Assembly: GCA_973895155.1 (NCBI GenBank)
Contig: OZ316895.1
Location: 24,118,001 to 24,182,000 of the forward strand
Direction of reading: 5' to 3'
DNA: 64,000 nt
DNA from: Marsupella aquatica
Taxonomy: Eukaryota > Marchantiophyta
The notes under the pieces are model-generated. The model ran no database searches. It saw nothing but the letters and a program-made list of their open reading frames with translations, and was not told the DNA's origin. This document shows, piece by piece, positions 10,727 to 22,584 of this stretch; within the stretch, counting starts at the first letter, position 1; each line of letters opens with the position of its first letter. Position numbers and translations under genes: made by a program.

Positions 10727-12430
10727 TAGCAATAACTCCCTACATATCTTAGCACACTAAACACCCCTATAAACACCTCAAAATATGCCTTAGAGATAGC
10801 AGGTAGAAAAGAAGTTGAAGCTTGAATGGACCTTGCCTATTTTACAGTCACCACATAAAGAAAAGGTGTCAAAGTTGTTGCTTAATTGAGCCAAGGAAGT
10901 CTTGAAAGCAGTCTTGCATTTGACACTCATAACATTTTCAAATGTAATTGGAATCAAGCAAAATTTGATTTGTTGGGAAGCTCATTTGAAGCCCTTTATA
11001 ATGAGTTAAGGTGGATGTTGAGACTTGGTGGTGTGGATATATCTAGCCTGAATTAAGATGATCATCCACAGTCACCAGTTAGGTTTGATTTAGACTCTAT
11101 ATTTTAATCTCTACTGTAGAACATGTTGCTCAAGCAAACATCAAAGTTCAGATGCAGTCCATTAATCTGGTGGGTACAAAAGTCTATCGAAGCATATCAA
11201 CAAACCATGAGCTCCATTTGACCATCATTTCCAAAACAATGAGCAAACATACATGGGGAAAAATTACTCAATCGCTCTTAGGAGTTATCAGAATTACCAA
11301 CTAGATTCTAAATTTTTGGCTGCTGCACAGACAGGCATCAAAGGGTGTGCCACTGTTTAGCCGCTCCATGAAAACATAGTTGAAAGGAAAAACATGATAG
11401 TTGCAATGAAACATATGGATCCATATGAAAATTTCAGTTAATGTACGTTCAGATTCGGGACTAAAGGGACTCATTGAATCTGTCCTCAAAGGCATATTTC
11501 CATGACTTTGATAACTTGCAACTTGGTAATCTCCCCGAGTAAAAAAGTGACGAGACTGGGACTGAAGAAGCAAACAAAGAAGTGAGGGAGATGAGACCCA
11601 AGGAAAAGGGACAGGAAGCTAGAAATAGAAGAGGCGTAACCCAAGACTAGGAATGTGCCACCCCTGGAGCAGCCTTGGTCACTTACCTTTGGCCCTTAAA
11701 CCCAAGGCCGTGCGTTAAACACAGGAGGAGCCTGACTAAGTGCATTTGCCAATTGGGGGTCTAATTCAAAAGCTACACTCCCTTTAACATTCTGGTCCAA
11801 GCATGGTGGACTCGGCAACTGACTGTAGTTGGGGTCATAACTCGCAACTCTTGACTCGATTCGCCTTTACTTATAGCACCTTGACTTCTAGCACCTTGGT
11901 CTAGCTTAGGCTGACATAGAGCTCATGGTGTTGCTACTAGATTCAGGCTGACTAATCCCTGGAAAGCCATTAATGGCTTCCTACATCTGCTCGCCCACCC
12001 TACTTCAGCTGCCCAGTTTTTTTTATAAATGGACATTTTTTCAAAGTGTCACACTAATTTATGTTGAACCCCACTTCTGGGTTGTGTGAAAAGCCCTGAA
12101 TGCTACTAGCACCCACGTGTGACCACCTTCATTTAAGTTTTTTCCAGGACCGAGGGAGGAGTATCTCAAGACATCTCTGACATGGCATCTTCGCGTCAGC
12201 ATCTGGGTTTATTGGCAGTGTTGTATACTATAGACAAAGAGCTTTAGGGGATCCTATTCTAGTTCATGACTCCATTGTTCCTAGTTGTGTGTATGGCCCA
12301 TGTTGTAACAAAGTGGTCATGTTTGGTGTTTTTTTAGTGGGAAAAATCTGCAAGATTCCTACTTGATGAAAAATTTTGCTGTTATTTCGAGTTAACTATG
12401 CTTCCAAACCCTTCCTATCTTCTAAAGTGA
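10727..12430. other. Intergenic, no gene recognised
   Basis: No ORF with recognisable similarity was seen. This is probably old repeat debris between the Harbinger element and the LINE relic. Confidence 0.45.
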
Positions 12431-12479
12431 GTTGTCTCACAAGTTTGGGACTGATTTAAGGGGTTCAATGGAATCTATG

Positions 12480-13315
12480 ATTGGTATGTCTGATAGATTT
12501 CGGTGGAAGGACAGGAATGGTTTCTTTCATGCCTCCACTAGCAGTATACTTACTCTTACAAAATAAAGATTTTGTGCCAATTTTGGGGTCTGCAGAAATG
12601 GCTTATGGAGATCCAATATGTTTCTGAGCAAGGAATATTTGGGAAAGTATTTGGAAGAAGTTCAGAGAGGAGAAAATCACCTTCTTTTTGTGGCAGGTGG
12701 CTCGTCGAATCATCACTACTAATCAATTTATTGTAACACGTTCTAAGCGCAGAACTGAGTTAGGGATAATTATTATGTTCTCCAGATTGGATGAGGAGTG
12801 GTGGTGTACTAGATGCGAGGGGGAAATTCATGAAGATATACTGCATTGTCTTTGGAAATGTCCTTAATTGGTGAAGGTTTGGTCTTGGATTAAACCACAA
12901 CTTCTCCTATATAAGGGGAAGTGTCCAAGACCTCCTCATTTTTTCCATATTTCAATCACTGTTCTCCTCTAGCATGCCCGTTTGCTCCACAATTTCAGGA
13001 AAAATCTCCTTTTAATGGTAACTACGGGTAACCCGTAGCTTTTGAAGGGCAGTTGAAGATGATGCTGCATGCGGTTGAGTCAGATGACCCTTCTTTTGGT
13101 TTTGATGCAGCGCAAGTGCTGGGTGCGCAGTGTGTTCTGCAAAGATGGAATTTTCCACTTTTTCTCTGGCATTTGGTTCATGGTGTTACTTGTTTACAAC
13201 TTTGGAAAGCTCGGTCTAGAGTGAAGAAGAAGGTGCGAATTTCTGTTTGTGGGATTTAGTGCAAGATCTGGCATGAGATTCGTCTTAATATGAAGATTGC
13301 TTGGACAAGGGATTG
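12480..13315 (+). pseudogene. Non-LTR (LINE) retrotransposon relic with zf-RVT domain
   Basis: Near 12500 the translation gives RWKDRNGFFHASTSS, the conserved linker ahead of a LINE reverse transcriptase (W-GDRN-KFFHAST in the family). The RT core is missing. From about 12670 it resumes with KITFFLWQVARRI and then CTRCEGEIHEDILHCLWKCP, a clear zf-RVT zinc-binding region with its C-x2-C and H/C ligands. A stop follows, then KVWSWIKPQL. Further in-frame pieces (LFLWHLVHGVTCLQLWKARS) extend to about 13260. Internal deletion and stops make it non-functional. Confidence 0.8.
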
Positions 13316-13734
13316 ATTCAGGTTATCAAGAATGTCCGCTGCAGATGGGAGCTTATTGGGCGAATGCAGAGAGACTTTGGTTGTGAGGGTGGCCTGTAAT
13401 GTTTGCATGAAGATATGTTTGTGGTGGATTTGCCTTCTTTCTGTTGCCTGGCACCACGCATTAGTGGTTGTTCCAGGGTTAGTTGTAGATGTTATTCACA
13501 GTTGGATTTCTCCATATTCTGGATTTTCATCTGGGTTCAGTGTTTCAGATCTGGTTCATTGTTGGGTCTTTCCCTAGACTTCAGGTTGAGTTGGCCGTCA
13601 CTTCTGCGGTGTTTTGTAGTTTTCTTATGGAGGGTGACGTTATGTTTCCTTTTCACTTTCCCCTTTTGCCTTATCCCTCATTTCTGGATGCATCTGGTTC
13701 TTGAGTGGTTGTTGACTTTCGCTCCATTGTACTC

Positions 13735-13795
13735 CCTGTTTTATTGGGATTTATTTTTCACATGAGTAAAATGCTCCTTTCAAGAAAAGGAAAAA
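13735..13795 (+). repeat. LINE 3'-end-like segment, copy 1
   Basis: TTTTATTGGGATTTATTTTTCACATGAGTAAA is followed by CCTTTCAAGAAAAGG and an A-rich tail. It lies downstream of the LINE coding relic, where the 3' end is expected, and is closely repeated at 14176-14236. Confidence 0.6.
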
Positions 13796-14029
13796 AAGTC
13801 TTGCTGTTTTAGACAAAAAAAATTTGCTAGGTTTCTGGTCTTCCATTAGCCAATTTCTCACCTAGGCACAGAACCCACTAGCCAAACTCTGATGGTTGTG
13901 CTTAGATCAAGGCAGACCTGATGGGCAAAATTTAATCTAGGAAAATTAGAGAAGTATTATTCCTAGCATCTTCTCCTTTGCACAAGGTGAGGTTTGTCAC
14001 CTGACCCGGACAAAAAAGAACAAGAAAAA

Positions 14030-14302
14030 CCTTATGAAAGCTCCATATTAAAGTTCTTCTGTGACAAAATTGTCCGCTTGGCCGAATGTGCTTGGTCTGT
14101 GCCTGCTTGGCCAAATGTGTTTGGTCTGTGCGTGACTTTTGGCTTGTTGACCTTTCTCGGTCTGGCCAGGTTTACTCCAGTTTTATTGGGATTTACTATT
14201 CATATAGTAAAGGATTCCTTTCAAGAAAAAAAGAAGAGAATTTCCTGACCAAAATGAACCAAAAAAACCTTATAAAAGCTCCATATGAAAGTTCTTACTC
14301 TG
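14030..14302 (+). repeat. LINE 3'-end-like copy 2 and duplicated flanks
   Basis: 14176-14236 repeats the TTTTATTGGGATTTA...CCTTTCAAGAAAA segment of 13735-13795. The pieces at 14030-14062 and 14270-14302 are near copies of each other (CCTTATGAAAGCTCCATATT against CCTTATAAAAGCTCCATATG). This suggests two overlapping insertions of one family or a local duplication. Confidence 0.6.
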
Positions 14303-14790
14303 CCCGGATGCCACAGCGGGGCAGGTAGCAGTGTTGTCCGAGATCTGAACGCTTTCCCTTGCCCGGATTGTGAAAGCTCCACTGCCCGAAGCGAGAAAAC
14401 GCCTCCTGCACGGACCGAAGACAACGTGGGGCACCACCTGTCACACTGCCCTTTTCGCAAAAAGGTCGTGCGTTTCCTTTTTTGTTAGCCCTCGGACACA
14501 GAGGTGGATGCCCGACGGGCAGGGACCAGCGGAAAAAAACAACCTGGTGCTGCCCGACCGCGAAAACAACGACAGCAACCCCCGGGCAGTAAACATCTCG
14601 CCCTGCCCAAAACATTGCCGGGCAGGAAAATACACAAGGAACAGAAGTACAGTAATAAACGTATCACATACAAACTACAAACGTCCAAACGTTACACCGC
14701 GGGCAGCAGGTAAACAAGGAGCAGAATCTGCGAATACGCTACCCGGATGTGGAAGTTTTTCTCTGCCCGAGGCAAGAGCACCGCGGGCAG
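14285..14790. repeat. CGGGCA/TGCCCG-rich patch
   Basis: About a dozen or more copies of CGGGCA or its complement TGCCCG occur in 500 bases, in both orientations and with irregular spacing. Local GC content is well above the flanks. Overlapping small ORFs on both strands are by-products of this composition. A similar shorter patch lies at 40200-40370. Confidence 0.65.
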
Positions 14791-15349
14791 CCGTGCAGGC
14801 AGGAATGATAAAAAGTTGAGGCCACTCTCCCCTCTGCCTTTTCTCCCGTTGGGTCAACAACACAATGAAGTAATGAACCCACAATAGGCAGTGCAGGCCC
14901 AGGAGATCGCACAGCGGCGTTGATTCCTCCGCACAAGTGACATTCATTGATGCACGATCAGAAAGACGAATCAATTTGTCTCGAATCTGGGGCATTGGTT
15001 GATTTTTCGAGGCTACTCACGCAGGAAGAAGGTGAAGGACCGCAGTGGAAGTCACCCAAAGCGTTTTGATACAGCGATTGGTTGTTTGATGGATTGATCG
15101 GAGGTACTACCCCTGATGACGAGTGATTGTAGAATAAATCGCACATGGCACTAGTTGCTGTAGTAGCTTGAGATTCATTCGACATGTTGGTTGATGATTT
15201 TATTTTCGTTTTGAAGCTTCGGAATGCTGTAGTTTCGTGATTTGGTCGTTCTCCTATGTTGCTGAGGTTTAGGGTTGCGGTATGGATTTCTTAATCGTTC
15301 CCCTTGGAGCGTGTGATCCTGAGCCCAAGTCCTTCCCAATTTCCAGCTC

Positions 15350-16162
15350 TGACACCGCATGCGAAAGCCCTCAGGCGCTAAGCTTAACTATTCCCTTCTT
15401 ACCGTGCCTCCCTTGAGAATCCATTTTTTACTTCCCCTGCTGTGTGTAGTGATTCCTCCGGCTCAGTCGCTCCGAAGGTCAGTCGTAAACCTCGGACTGT
15501 TGCTTAGGTCACCCATGTGCTTTCTGAGGTGCTGAGGGTTTGAGAGCGAAGGTAAAGCGATTAAGACTCTGCATTTCTCTCTCTAGACTACTGGTAATTG
15601 AATTGTTGTTGCCGAGGAGTGCAGCAGCACGACAGAGGCTCTTATTGCAGAGCGGTGGCCAGTCAATCCTCTCTGGGCGAATGGAAGCAGAAGCATGAAA
15701 ACACAATTCACGTTCATAAGCCCTCAGAGGTGGATCACCCGTCGGTGTCAACGAAATTGGTTGGCAGGACAGTAGAGCAGGAGGAAAAAATCCCCAAACG
15801 GAGACACCAATGGTTTTCGAGAGATGAAGTTCAGGGATCAAAACGGGAGTCTACTCAGAGGGAGCCGTGCTTATGATGAACGTTGAGGCTGGCATTCTCT
15901 GTGAAGGAAGCTTTGAGTACATTGACGAGATTGGTGGCATCAGCAGTCGTCATCACCGAGATGCGGCTGGCAGTCTCAAGCAGATCATGGCTGTGTTTCA
16001 ATTAGGAGAAGAACTTACATCCAGATTAGGTGCAAATGGAGACAGCTGGATGAGGCCCACGAGATTCGTGGGCAATGTTCATGATCTCAGAGCAGTTAGG
16101 ACGACCGGCAAGGGGGGCAGTAGTGGGTCCTATAGTGGAAGGAGTATTGGAGTGGAGTAAGA
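15350..16162 (+). other. Probable 5' leader of the SET gene, with upstream ORFs
   Basis: Between the upstream debris and the SET gene start lie two overlapping small plus-strand ORFs: 15598-15876 (92 aa) and 15867-16160 (97 aa). The second ends in TAA two bases before the SET ATG. Neither resembles a known protein. They could act as upstream ORFs in the leader, or a 5' exon could lie here; the sequence does not decide. Confidence 0.4.
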
Positions 16163-19100
16163 ATGATTTCTCCACCGAGGGCTCACTGCCATGACTCGTT
16201 GAAGCCCGTACCTTTCGTGATTGCTGGATCTGCTTACGCAGCAACATGTGCTGTGGAGGCCAATTCCGGGAATGCAGTGATTCAGGAACGATTTGCCACT
16301 GGGCTTGGTCTTGATACTCAAAATATAGAAATCATTAGAGATGAAAGCAGTCTGACGGATAGGAAAGGGTTTCGAATGGAAGCAGAGAATGTGGATTCAA
16401 TGTGTCCACCCGGGGAAAGAGAACGGGGGACCGATAGCACCATGATACCTGGAATTACTGCGCATACTCCTCTGCAGAGGGAGGCAACTGCTGGGACGAA
16501 TGACATAACAAGAAATGCAGAATCAAGAACCGTGCAGAGAGGTGAATTGTCAACCTCAAAAGCTTCAACGGATTGGATGTATCAAAATGAAAGAGGGGCT
16601 TTGAGTGGGCCTTACACCCTGCAACAGCTATCAGAGGGCATGTCCAGTGGCTTCTTGCCAGATGATCTACTAATCCATCATGTGGATGGCCAGAGTGCAC
16701 CCATATTGCTGAGAGATCTTGTGGGGGCCGAGGCGTTGGATGTTTCCGTCAATGGTGAGAGTATTTCCAATTGTATTCTCCAGTCCAGGCTCCACGGTGG
16801 GGCACAAGTACCTGAATCAGAGCCACCAGGTGTTAGGGTCAATGGCGAGCACATGTACCCTGAGAACGGCGTATCTCAATATCCTTTCAGAGGTTTTCCG
16901 AATATCATCAATTCTTCAATATGTCCCAGTGTTCCATCAGCAGGTTTTGAGTCAAGGAATGCATCTCGGCCACCAGCTACTGGAGGTGGACCCCATCCAT
17001 TTGGCTTCTCTAATCCACAAACTCCCAACATTCATTCGCAAGCTTATCATCCGGGACCACGACCAGGTTACAATGCACAAACTCCTAACAATCAGCCGCA
17101 ACCTTATCATTCAGGACCCCCACCAGGTTACAATGCACAAACGCCCAACATGCAGTCCCAACCTTATCATCCAGGACCACCACCAGGTTACAATGCACAA
17201 ACTCCCAACACTCAGACGCAACCTTATCATCCAGGACCACCACCAGGCTACAATGCACAAACTTTCAACACTCAGACGCAACCTTATCATCCAGGACCAC
17301 CACCAGGTTACAATCCACAAACTCCCAACATTCAGTCGCAACCTTATCATCAAGGACCACCACCAGGTTACAATGCACAAACTCCCAACATTCAGTCACA
17401 ACCTTATCATCCAGGACCACCACCAGGTAGCAGCGTTTTGGAACATAACCGAATGTGGACGGATCGGCGTTGGAAGTATCAGGGATTAAATGGCCGAATG
17501 GAAGGCCCATTTGGCTTGTCGGAATTGACTCACTGGTTCCATTCAAATCTTCTCTATGGGTCCTTGCAGGTCTATGATATTCATGAATGTCAAGGGCCAA
17601 CATCTCTGGAGAATATTCTGTCCAATGGACGAAATGGAACACTAGCCGGATTGTACAATAGGCCAGCTGCAACCGCTCACAGCATGTGCCAAACCGACGA
17701 CCAAGCTGGTATCAACCCATTTGTGGGGAATTCGCATAGGAATCCCGATGAGGATTTGAACCCTTCGTGTCCGGTCGAGATAACGAGAGTTGATGTGGGA
17801 GCTGATTTTCCACAGAATCCTCCTAGTCAGACTGCCAGTGAGTGTCAAGATGGAAAAGTGGACACCTGTATGCATTCTTCCAAGGAGACTTCGTCACAAG
17901 TTGATATCAGTATGGAGCAGTTGTCCTACACTCAGCAGTCAAGTGAACCTGAGGAGTCTGAGTTGATCCCACCAGGTTTTCAGTCTGCAAGAAATCCAAG
18001 TTCGCTTCCTTCAAAAGCCGAGAACCGCAGTGGCCCTCATGTTAGTCCTTTCTGGCAGTCGAAAGCTATCGGAGGCTTGGGAGTAAAGTCCACTTCAGCA
18101 GCAGCAAATCCTCAATCAACGAATCTGCAAGGAGGAAAGGTTGTGTCACCCCGTCCAGCGGATGAAATTGTAGAAGCGTCTTTCTCATCTAGTTCCGCAC
18201 CGAGTTCCGGTGTGGAGAAATTGAAGTCATATTCTGATCACAGTAAGGATGAGGCTTCATCAAGGGGCTCCGCAGTTTTGCGAGATGGGCATTTAAAGGT
18301 TCCTATCCCTTCTCCAAGTTTGAAACCTGATGAGTTGCTTGACATCAGGGCATTGACGGGCTCGGAAGTCACCCTGAAGGATATATCAGTGGGCACATTG
18401 GTGTCTTCCGGATTGAAAAATGAAGATTTGTTGAGCCCCAGGTCTAGGAGTGTTCCTCAGTCTCCTTTGAGTAGACTTCAAGGGGGTGGAAGTGAGCCTC
18501 AGAGTGGGAAACGGAATTTCAAGAGATTAACTAAGTCGAAAACTGAGAGGGATGAAGTTGTTCCACATGAAGCGGAGATTTATGATCTCAAGATCGACTC
18601 CACTCTTTCACTTTGTGACGACTTGCCTGGGTCTCCAGTTTCTCCACCAAGCCCATTCCTGCAAGAGTCAGTTCTACCAGGAAAGGCCAGACCAAAGAAG
18701 AGAAACCTTATGAAGGTTGGATCGAAACAGGAACGTCATCCAGATACTTGTAAACGAGTTTGTTCCAGTTCAACCCCAGAAGGAGGTCCCAAGAAACTTG
18801 ATCGTGAGTTGAAGGTTGCCAACCATGGAAGGTCGTCGGATTGCAATGGCGTGACAGAAATGCTTAGCGAGAAAGGATACACAAAGACCAAGAAAAGTGT
18901 GATCCAAAAGCACTCTGTAACTCCGAGGGCACGTTTAGATTCAAGTAAATCAGCAGGTGAATCTGCATTTGAGAGGAAGCATTGTAGCGAGAAAATACAT
19001 ACTAAAGCCAAGAAAAGTGTGACCCAGAAGCAATCTGTAAGTCCTGAGGTACTTCCAGATTCAGGTGAAGTAGCTAAAACCAAGAAAAGCGTGACCCAGC

Positions 19101-21910
19101 AACAGTTTCTGAGTCAGGAGGTACTTCCAGATACAAGTCAAGCAGCGGGTAGCTCTCCAGTTGAGATGAAACAGAGCAACAGGAAAGTTTACACAAAAAC
19201 CAAGAAAATGATAGCCCAGAAGAATGCTGTAAGTAAGGAGGTACATCAAGATTCTATTGCAGAAGCAGGTGGCTCTCTCACTGAGTGGAAAGCGTACCAA
19301 AAAAACAAGAGGCGTTTGACCTTGAAGCAGTCTGGAAGTCCTGAGTTGCTCCCAGATCTAGGCAGAGCAGCAGATTGCTATCCAACTGAGAGGAAAATGT
19401 ACAAAAAATTCAAGAAAAGTGTGACCCAGAAAAAGGCTGTAAGGTACGATGTACTTCCAGATTCAGGCACAGAAGCAGATGGCTCTCCAACTGAGGGGAA
19501 AGTGTACAAACAAATCAAGAAATGTGTGATCCCGAAGCAGTCTGGAGGGCAGGAGGGACTTCTAGATTCTGGTGATGTAGCGGGTGGCTCTACAGCTGAC
19601 ATGAAGCAGAGTAGTGCGAAAATGTGCAAAAACATCAAGAAAATTGCTACCCAGAAGCAGTCCTTAACGCAGGAGGTACGTCCAGGTTCAGGTTCAGGTG
19701 AAGCAGCTGGTGGCTCCGGAAATGAGATGAAACAGAGAATCAAGGCAGAGAAACATGTGAGCCAGAAAGATTCAGTTACCAAAAAAAGACCCAGACCTGA
19801 CAACGATCTGCTTCATTGTCCCTCGGAACGGCAGAACAAGGTTGAGCTGTCTCCTCTGAAGAGCCTGCGAGCACATACCCCCGGAGAAAGTGTTGAGCCG
19901 ATGGAACAAAAGTTGGCCGCGAGGGATTGTACTGCTGTAGAAAGACCTTCAGGGATTAAGCCATCTCCTCTGAAGAGACTGGTTGAACAAAGCCCGGGGG
20001 CAAGTGTTGAGCCAATGGAGCAGAAAGGAAAATTGACTGCGAGGGAAAAGTCAGGTGGTATAGAAAGATCTCAGTGTGTGGATAATTCAACCGAGGACGA
20101 CCCCGACCAAGGTCAAGTAACCTTCCGAAAGTGCAAGAAATCCAAGGTCACTGAATCTAAGCATCGGAGAGATCCTCCCTGCAATACTATTCCAGGAGAG
20201 GACGGTACGGTTTCAAACCGGGAAAAATCCAGCCAACTGAAGCACATCACAGGTACCAAGAACTTTGAGCACAGTACCGTTGCTCAATATTTTAATCGTC
20301 TTGCCAGGGAGAGTTCTGGTCATAGTGACATTGTCAAGTGTGAAAGGTCCAAAAAGCTGAAGACAGGGAAAAAGGCCAAGGCCAGTGACAGGAAGCATAG
20401 TAAGGATATCGTATCTCTAGCTAACCCAAATGAGATTGCGTATGAGGTTGGCTATGTACAAAGTCAAATTTTGAAGGTAATGTCCACCAAGGATTGTGCT
20501 GTTCTGGATTCAAGCGCGGTAGGAAAGGATCTTATTAGTAATGTCAAGCCTTGGCCAACCAGTCCAAGTTCTGATTCGACGGAATCAGATGATGGTGAGA
20601 GATATCGACTAGTCCCTTGTAAGAAAAATATTGATAGTCAGCGTTCTAAGAGTGCCACTTCAAACGACCCTTCAACATCATTAGCAATAGTAACAGTATG
20701 CCCAGAGCAAGAATGGTCAGAAATATGTTCACAGGTCGGGGATCCTAACCACCCCCATATGCAACCAGTATCCGTTGAGGCGAAATCAGCGAAATCTGTC
20801 CCGAAGAATTTGAAAATTAATCCTATCTTGGTTGATCCTAAGGCAAAGGACCTCTCTCATATGCAATTGGTACCTTTTGATTTAAAGCAAGGGAAAGCTG
20901 CCTCGAAAAGTGTTAAAAGGGACCAGAGTTTGGTCGATCCCAAGGCAAAGGACCTGTCCAATATGCAACTGGTACTTGTTGATTCCAAGGCAGGGAAATC
21001 TGTCTCCAAAACTTCGAAAAATCATCTGAGGTTGGTTCGTCAGGAGGCAAAGGACGTCCCCCAGATGCATCTCGTACCTTGTGATGCAAAGTGGGGGAAG
21101 TTTTCCTCGAAAATTATGGAAAACCTTCCGAGGTCGGTTGAATCAGAGGCGAAAGGAAATAACAGTACAGTATTATATACTGGATCTGAGCAAGCTTCTA
21201 TCTGCCCTGAGTCAAAGGGATGTGCGCGGGTTTCTGTTGAAGGGTGGGCCTGGAGAGAGTGGGCACGAAAGATGAAGTTGGTGGGGAGAAAGCGTGGGGC
21301 TCTTTCTGCCCCTGGATCCAATAAACAGCCCATACACTCATTGTCTGGTGTAGATGGGCGTCTGTTGGCCAAAAGCCCTGCCCGAAGCCTTCATTCTGCA
21401 CGAAAAAATCGGGCAGCTCTACGCAAACTTGCTGTTGCTGTTGAGGGTAGTGACGTGCTGAAACTTAGCCAACTGAAGGCAAGGAAAAAACGATTGAAAT
21501 TTCAGCGTAGCAATATTCACGAATGGGGTCTCATTGCTTTGGATCAAATTGAGGCTGACGACTTCATTATAGAGTATGTTGGGGAACTCATTCGTACAAA
21601 GATTTCAGATCTCCGTGAGCAACGGTACGAGTCAATGGGCATAGGAAGCAGCTACCTTTTCCGTATCGATGATGAGTTTGTGGTGGATGCTACCAGGCGT
21701 GGGGGACTGGCTAGGTTTATCAATCATTCTTGTGATCCCAATTGCTACACCAAAATCATAACAATTGAGGGGCAGAAGAAGGTGGTGATATACTCAAAAC
21801 GACTCATTAAGGCTGGAGAAGAGCTTACTTATGATTATAAGTTTCCTCTTGAAGAGAAGAAAATTACTTGCTGCTGTGGATCTGCAAGATGCAGAGGCTT
21901 CATGAACTAA
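16163..21910 (+). CDS. ATXR7: SET-domain histone H3K4 methyltransferase, ATXR7/SETD1-like, intronless
   Basis: 1915 codons in one exon. Two GYF-like domains are visible: residues about 137-187 ([19 protein letters not shown]) and about 436-480 ([19 protein letters not shown]). The C-terminus carries a complete SET domain, about 1777-1897, with [20 protein letters not shown], the cofactor and catalytic motif [11 protein letters not shown] near 1851-1861 and ELTYDYKF. It ends in a post-SET CxCGSxxCRGFMN, which includes the zinc cysteines. This layout matches plant ATXR7/SDG25, a nuclear writer of H3K4 methylation. Between the domains are repeats annotated separately and long Ser/Lys-rich disordered sequence. 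An in-frame TAG lies 30 bases upstream of this ATG, so it is the first available Met unless an upstream exon joins. The lack of introns is unusual against intron-rich neighbours. The methyltransferase call is firm; the orthology is likely. Confidence 0.93.
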   Translation: MISPPRAHCHDSLKPVPFVIAGSAYAATCAVEANSGNAVIQERFATGLGLDTQNIEIIRDESSLTDRKGFRMEAENVDSMCPPGERERGTDSTMIPGITAHTPLQREATAGTNDITRNAESRTVQRGELSTSKASTDWMYQNERGALSGPYTLQQLSEGMSSGFLPDDLLIHHVDGQSAPILLRDLVGAEALDVSVNGESISNCILQSRLHGGAQVPESEPPGVRVNGEHMYPENGVSQYPFRGFPNIINSSICPSVPSAGFESRNASRPPATGGGPHPFGFSNPQTPNIHSQAYHPGPRPGYNAQTPNNQPQPYHSGPPPGYNAQTPNMQSQPYHPGPPPGYNAQTPNTQTQPYHPGPPPGYNAQTFNTQTQPYHPGPPPGYNPQTPNIQSQPYHQGPPPGYNAQTPNIQSQPYHPGPPPGSSVLEHNRMWTDRRWKYQGLNGRMEGPFGLSELTHWFHSNLLYGSLQVYDIHECQGPTSLENILSNGRNGTLAGLYNRPAATAHSMCQTDDQAGINPFVGNSHRNPDEDLNPSCPVEITRVDVGADFPQNPPSQTASECQDGKVDTCMHSSKETSSQVDISMEQLSYTQQSSEPEESELIPPGFQSARNPSSLPSKAENRSGPHVSPFWQSKAIGGLGVKSTSAAANPQSTNLQGGKVVSPRPADEIVEASFSSSSAPSSGVEKLKSYSDHSKDEASSRGSAVLRDGHLKVPIPSPSLKPDELLDIRALTGSEVTLKDISVGTLVSSGLKNEDLLSPRSRSVPQSPLSRLQGGGSEPQSGKRNFKRLTKSKTERDEVVPHEAEIYDLKIDSTLSLCDDLPGSPVSPPSPFLQESVLPGKARPKKRNLMKVGSKQERHPDTCKRVCSSSTPEGGPKKLDRELKVANHGRSSDCNGVTEMLSEKGYTKTKKSVIQKHSVTPRARLDSSKSAGESAFERKHCSEKIHTKAKKSVTQKQSVSPEVLPDSGEVAKTKKSVTQQQFLSQEVLPDTSQAAGSSPVEMKQSNRKVYTKTKKMIAQKNAVSKEVHQDSIAEAGGSLTEWKAYQKNKRRLTLKQSGSPELLPDLGRAADCYPTERKMYKKFKKSVTQKKAVRYDVLPDSGTEADGSPTEGKVYKQIKKCVIPKQSGGQEGLLDSGDVAGGSTADMKQSSAKMCKNIKKIATQKQSLTQEVRPGSGSGEAAGGSGNEMKQRIKAEKHVSQKDSVTKKRPRPDNDLLHCPSERQNKVELSPLKSLRAHTPGESVEPMEQKLAARDCTAVERPSGIKPSPLKRLVEQSPGASVEPMEQKGKLTAREKSGGIERSQCVDNSTEDDPDQGQVTFRKCKKSKVTESKHRRDPPCNTIPGEDGTVSNREKSSQLKHITGTKNFEHSTVAQYFNRLARESSGHSDIVKCERSKKLKTGKKAKASDRKHSKDIVSLANPNEIAYEVGYVQSQILKVMSTKDCAVLDSSAVGKDLISNVKPWPTSPSSDSTESDDGERYRLVPCKKNIDSQRSKSATSNDPSTSLAIVTVCPEQEWSEICSQVGDPNHPHMQPVSVEAKSAKSVPKNLKINPILVDPKAKDLSHMQLVPFDLKQGKAASKSVKRDQSLVDPKAKDLSNMQLVLVDSKAGKSVSKTSKNHLRLVRQEAKDVPQMHLVPCDAKWGKFSSKIMENLPRSVESEAKGNNSTVLYTGSEQASICPESKGCARVSVEGWAWREWARKMKLVGRKRGALSAPGSNKQPIHSLSGVDGRLLAKSPARSLHSARKNRAALRKLAVAVEGSDVLKLSQLKARKKRLKFQRSNIHEWGLIALDQIEADDFIIEYVGELIRTKISDLREQRYESMGIGSSYLFRIDDEFVVDATRRGGLARFINHSCDPNCYTKIITIEGQKKVVIYSKRLIKAGEELTYDYKFPLEEKKITCCCGSARCRGFMN
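17019..17430 (+). repeat. In-frame 60-base tandem repeat in SET gene (20-residue Pro/Gln unit)
   Basis: Seven near-identical 60-base units encode [24 protein letters not shown] repeats, at residues about 285-423. The exact 60-base period and high nucleotide identity imply recent unequal exchange or selection for homogeneity. The segment joins the two GYF-like domains. Confidence 0.95.
18880..19790 (+). repeat. Lys-rich degenerate protein repeat in SET gene, about nine units
   Basis: Residues about 906-1209 contain about nine units centred on a [16 protein letters not shown] core followed by an acidic PDSGxxAGGS-like linker. Each is about 30-45 residues. They are diverged at the nucleotide level, so older than the 60-base array. 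The function is unknown; the basic core could bind nucleic acid or nucleosomes (inference). Confidence 0.85.
20730..21160 (+). repeat. About 40-residue repeat in SET gene, four units
   Basis: Units of the form [19 protein letters not shown] plus a basic GKxxSK segment repeat about four times at residues 1525-1665, with a 114-120-base period. A two-copy repeat ([13 protein letters not shown]) lies just upstream, near 19850-20040. Confidence 0.85.
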
Positions 21911-22584
21911 ATATCTTTGTCATGCTGGATCTTCATTGAATGACAAGGTTCTCCGACACACTACACTGAACCCTTTGTGTGAAGTCCGTAAGACACCTAA
22001 AATACTTGGTCGGGCTGCTCTGATCCCAGGGTTAAAAAGTTTTGCTTGTGCTCTCAGGTCGTGCTCCTTTCCACTTGAAATTGGTGTTTCTTCATTCTTA
22101 AGTGGTCTAGAGGTCCATCCGGCCAAGCTAAGAGTTCCAAGTTTATTTGGAAACGGGTTTTTTCCACTAGTTTCCTGGAAGTCGTGAGCTGAGGAATCCG
22201 GATTCTCTTGAACAAAGAGGGATCGCCATAGGTTTATACTGGTAATAGTTGGCTCCACCACGAAAAGATTATGCTGGGACCTGCTGGCTGTACATCAATC
22301 AGGACTGGTAAATAGTAGCCGTCTTTGTCAGATGGGGTGATGAGGTCGGAGAATCAAGGAGCACACATTGTTCAACCAAGTTACGATTTTTCTGTTAGGC
22401 AAATACTACTTGGAGCAAAGTTGAGGACAAAAACCATACACTCCCTAGTAAGTGGGAACAGATTTGTCGTTCTACTTAACAGTCTGCTTTCGTCATTGTA
22501 GGTAAAAAACTCGTATTCATTAGAAATAAAACCACTTCGTTTCTGAATTTTTCAATGCATTGTTTTGCAGGGAGGAGCTCGCGA
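21911..22584. other. Interval between SET gene 3' end and NDUFA9 coding start
   Basis: The stretch should hold the SET gene 3' untranslated region and the NDUFA9 promoter and leader. A pyrimidine-rich tract ending TTGTTTTGCAG at about 22571 looks like a 3' splice site, suggesting a leader intron for NDUFA9. No other gene was seen. Confidence 0.5.

Noticed and set aside
16719-17489. 256-aa plus-strand ORF and several minus-strand ORFs over the SET repeat array
   Set aside because: The 60-base period keeps all frames open. The SET frame continues through it into conserved domains, so these are shadows.
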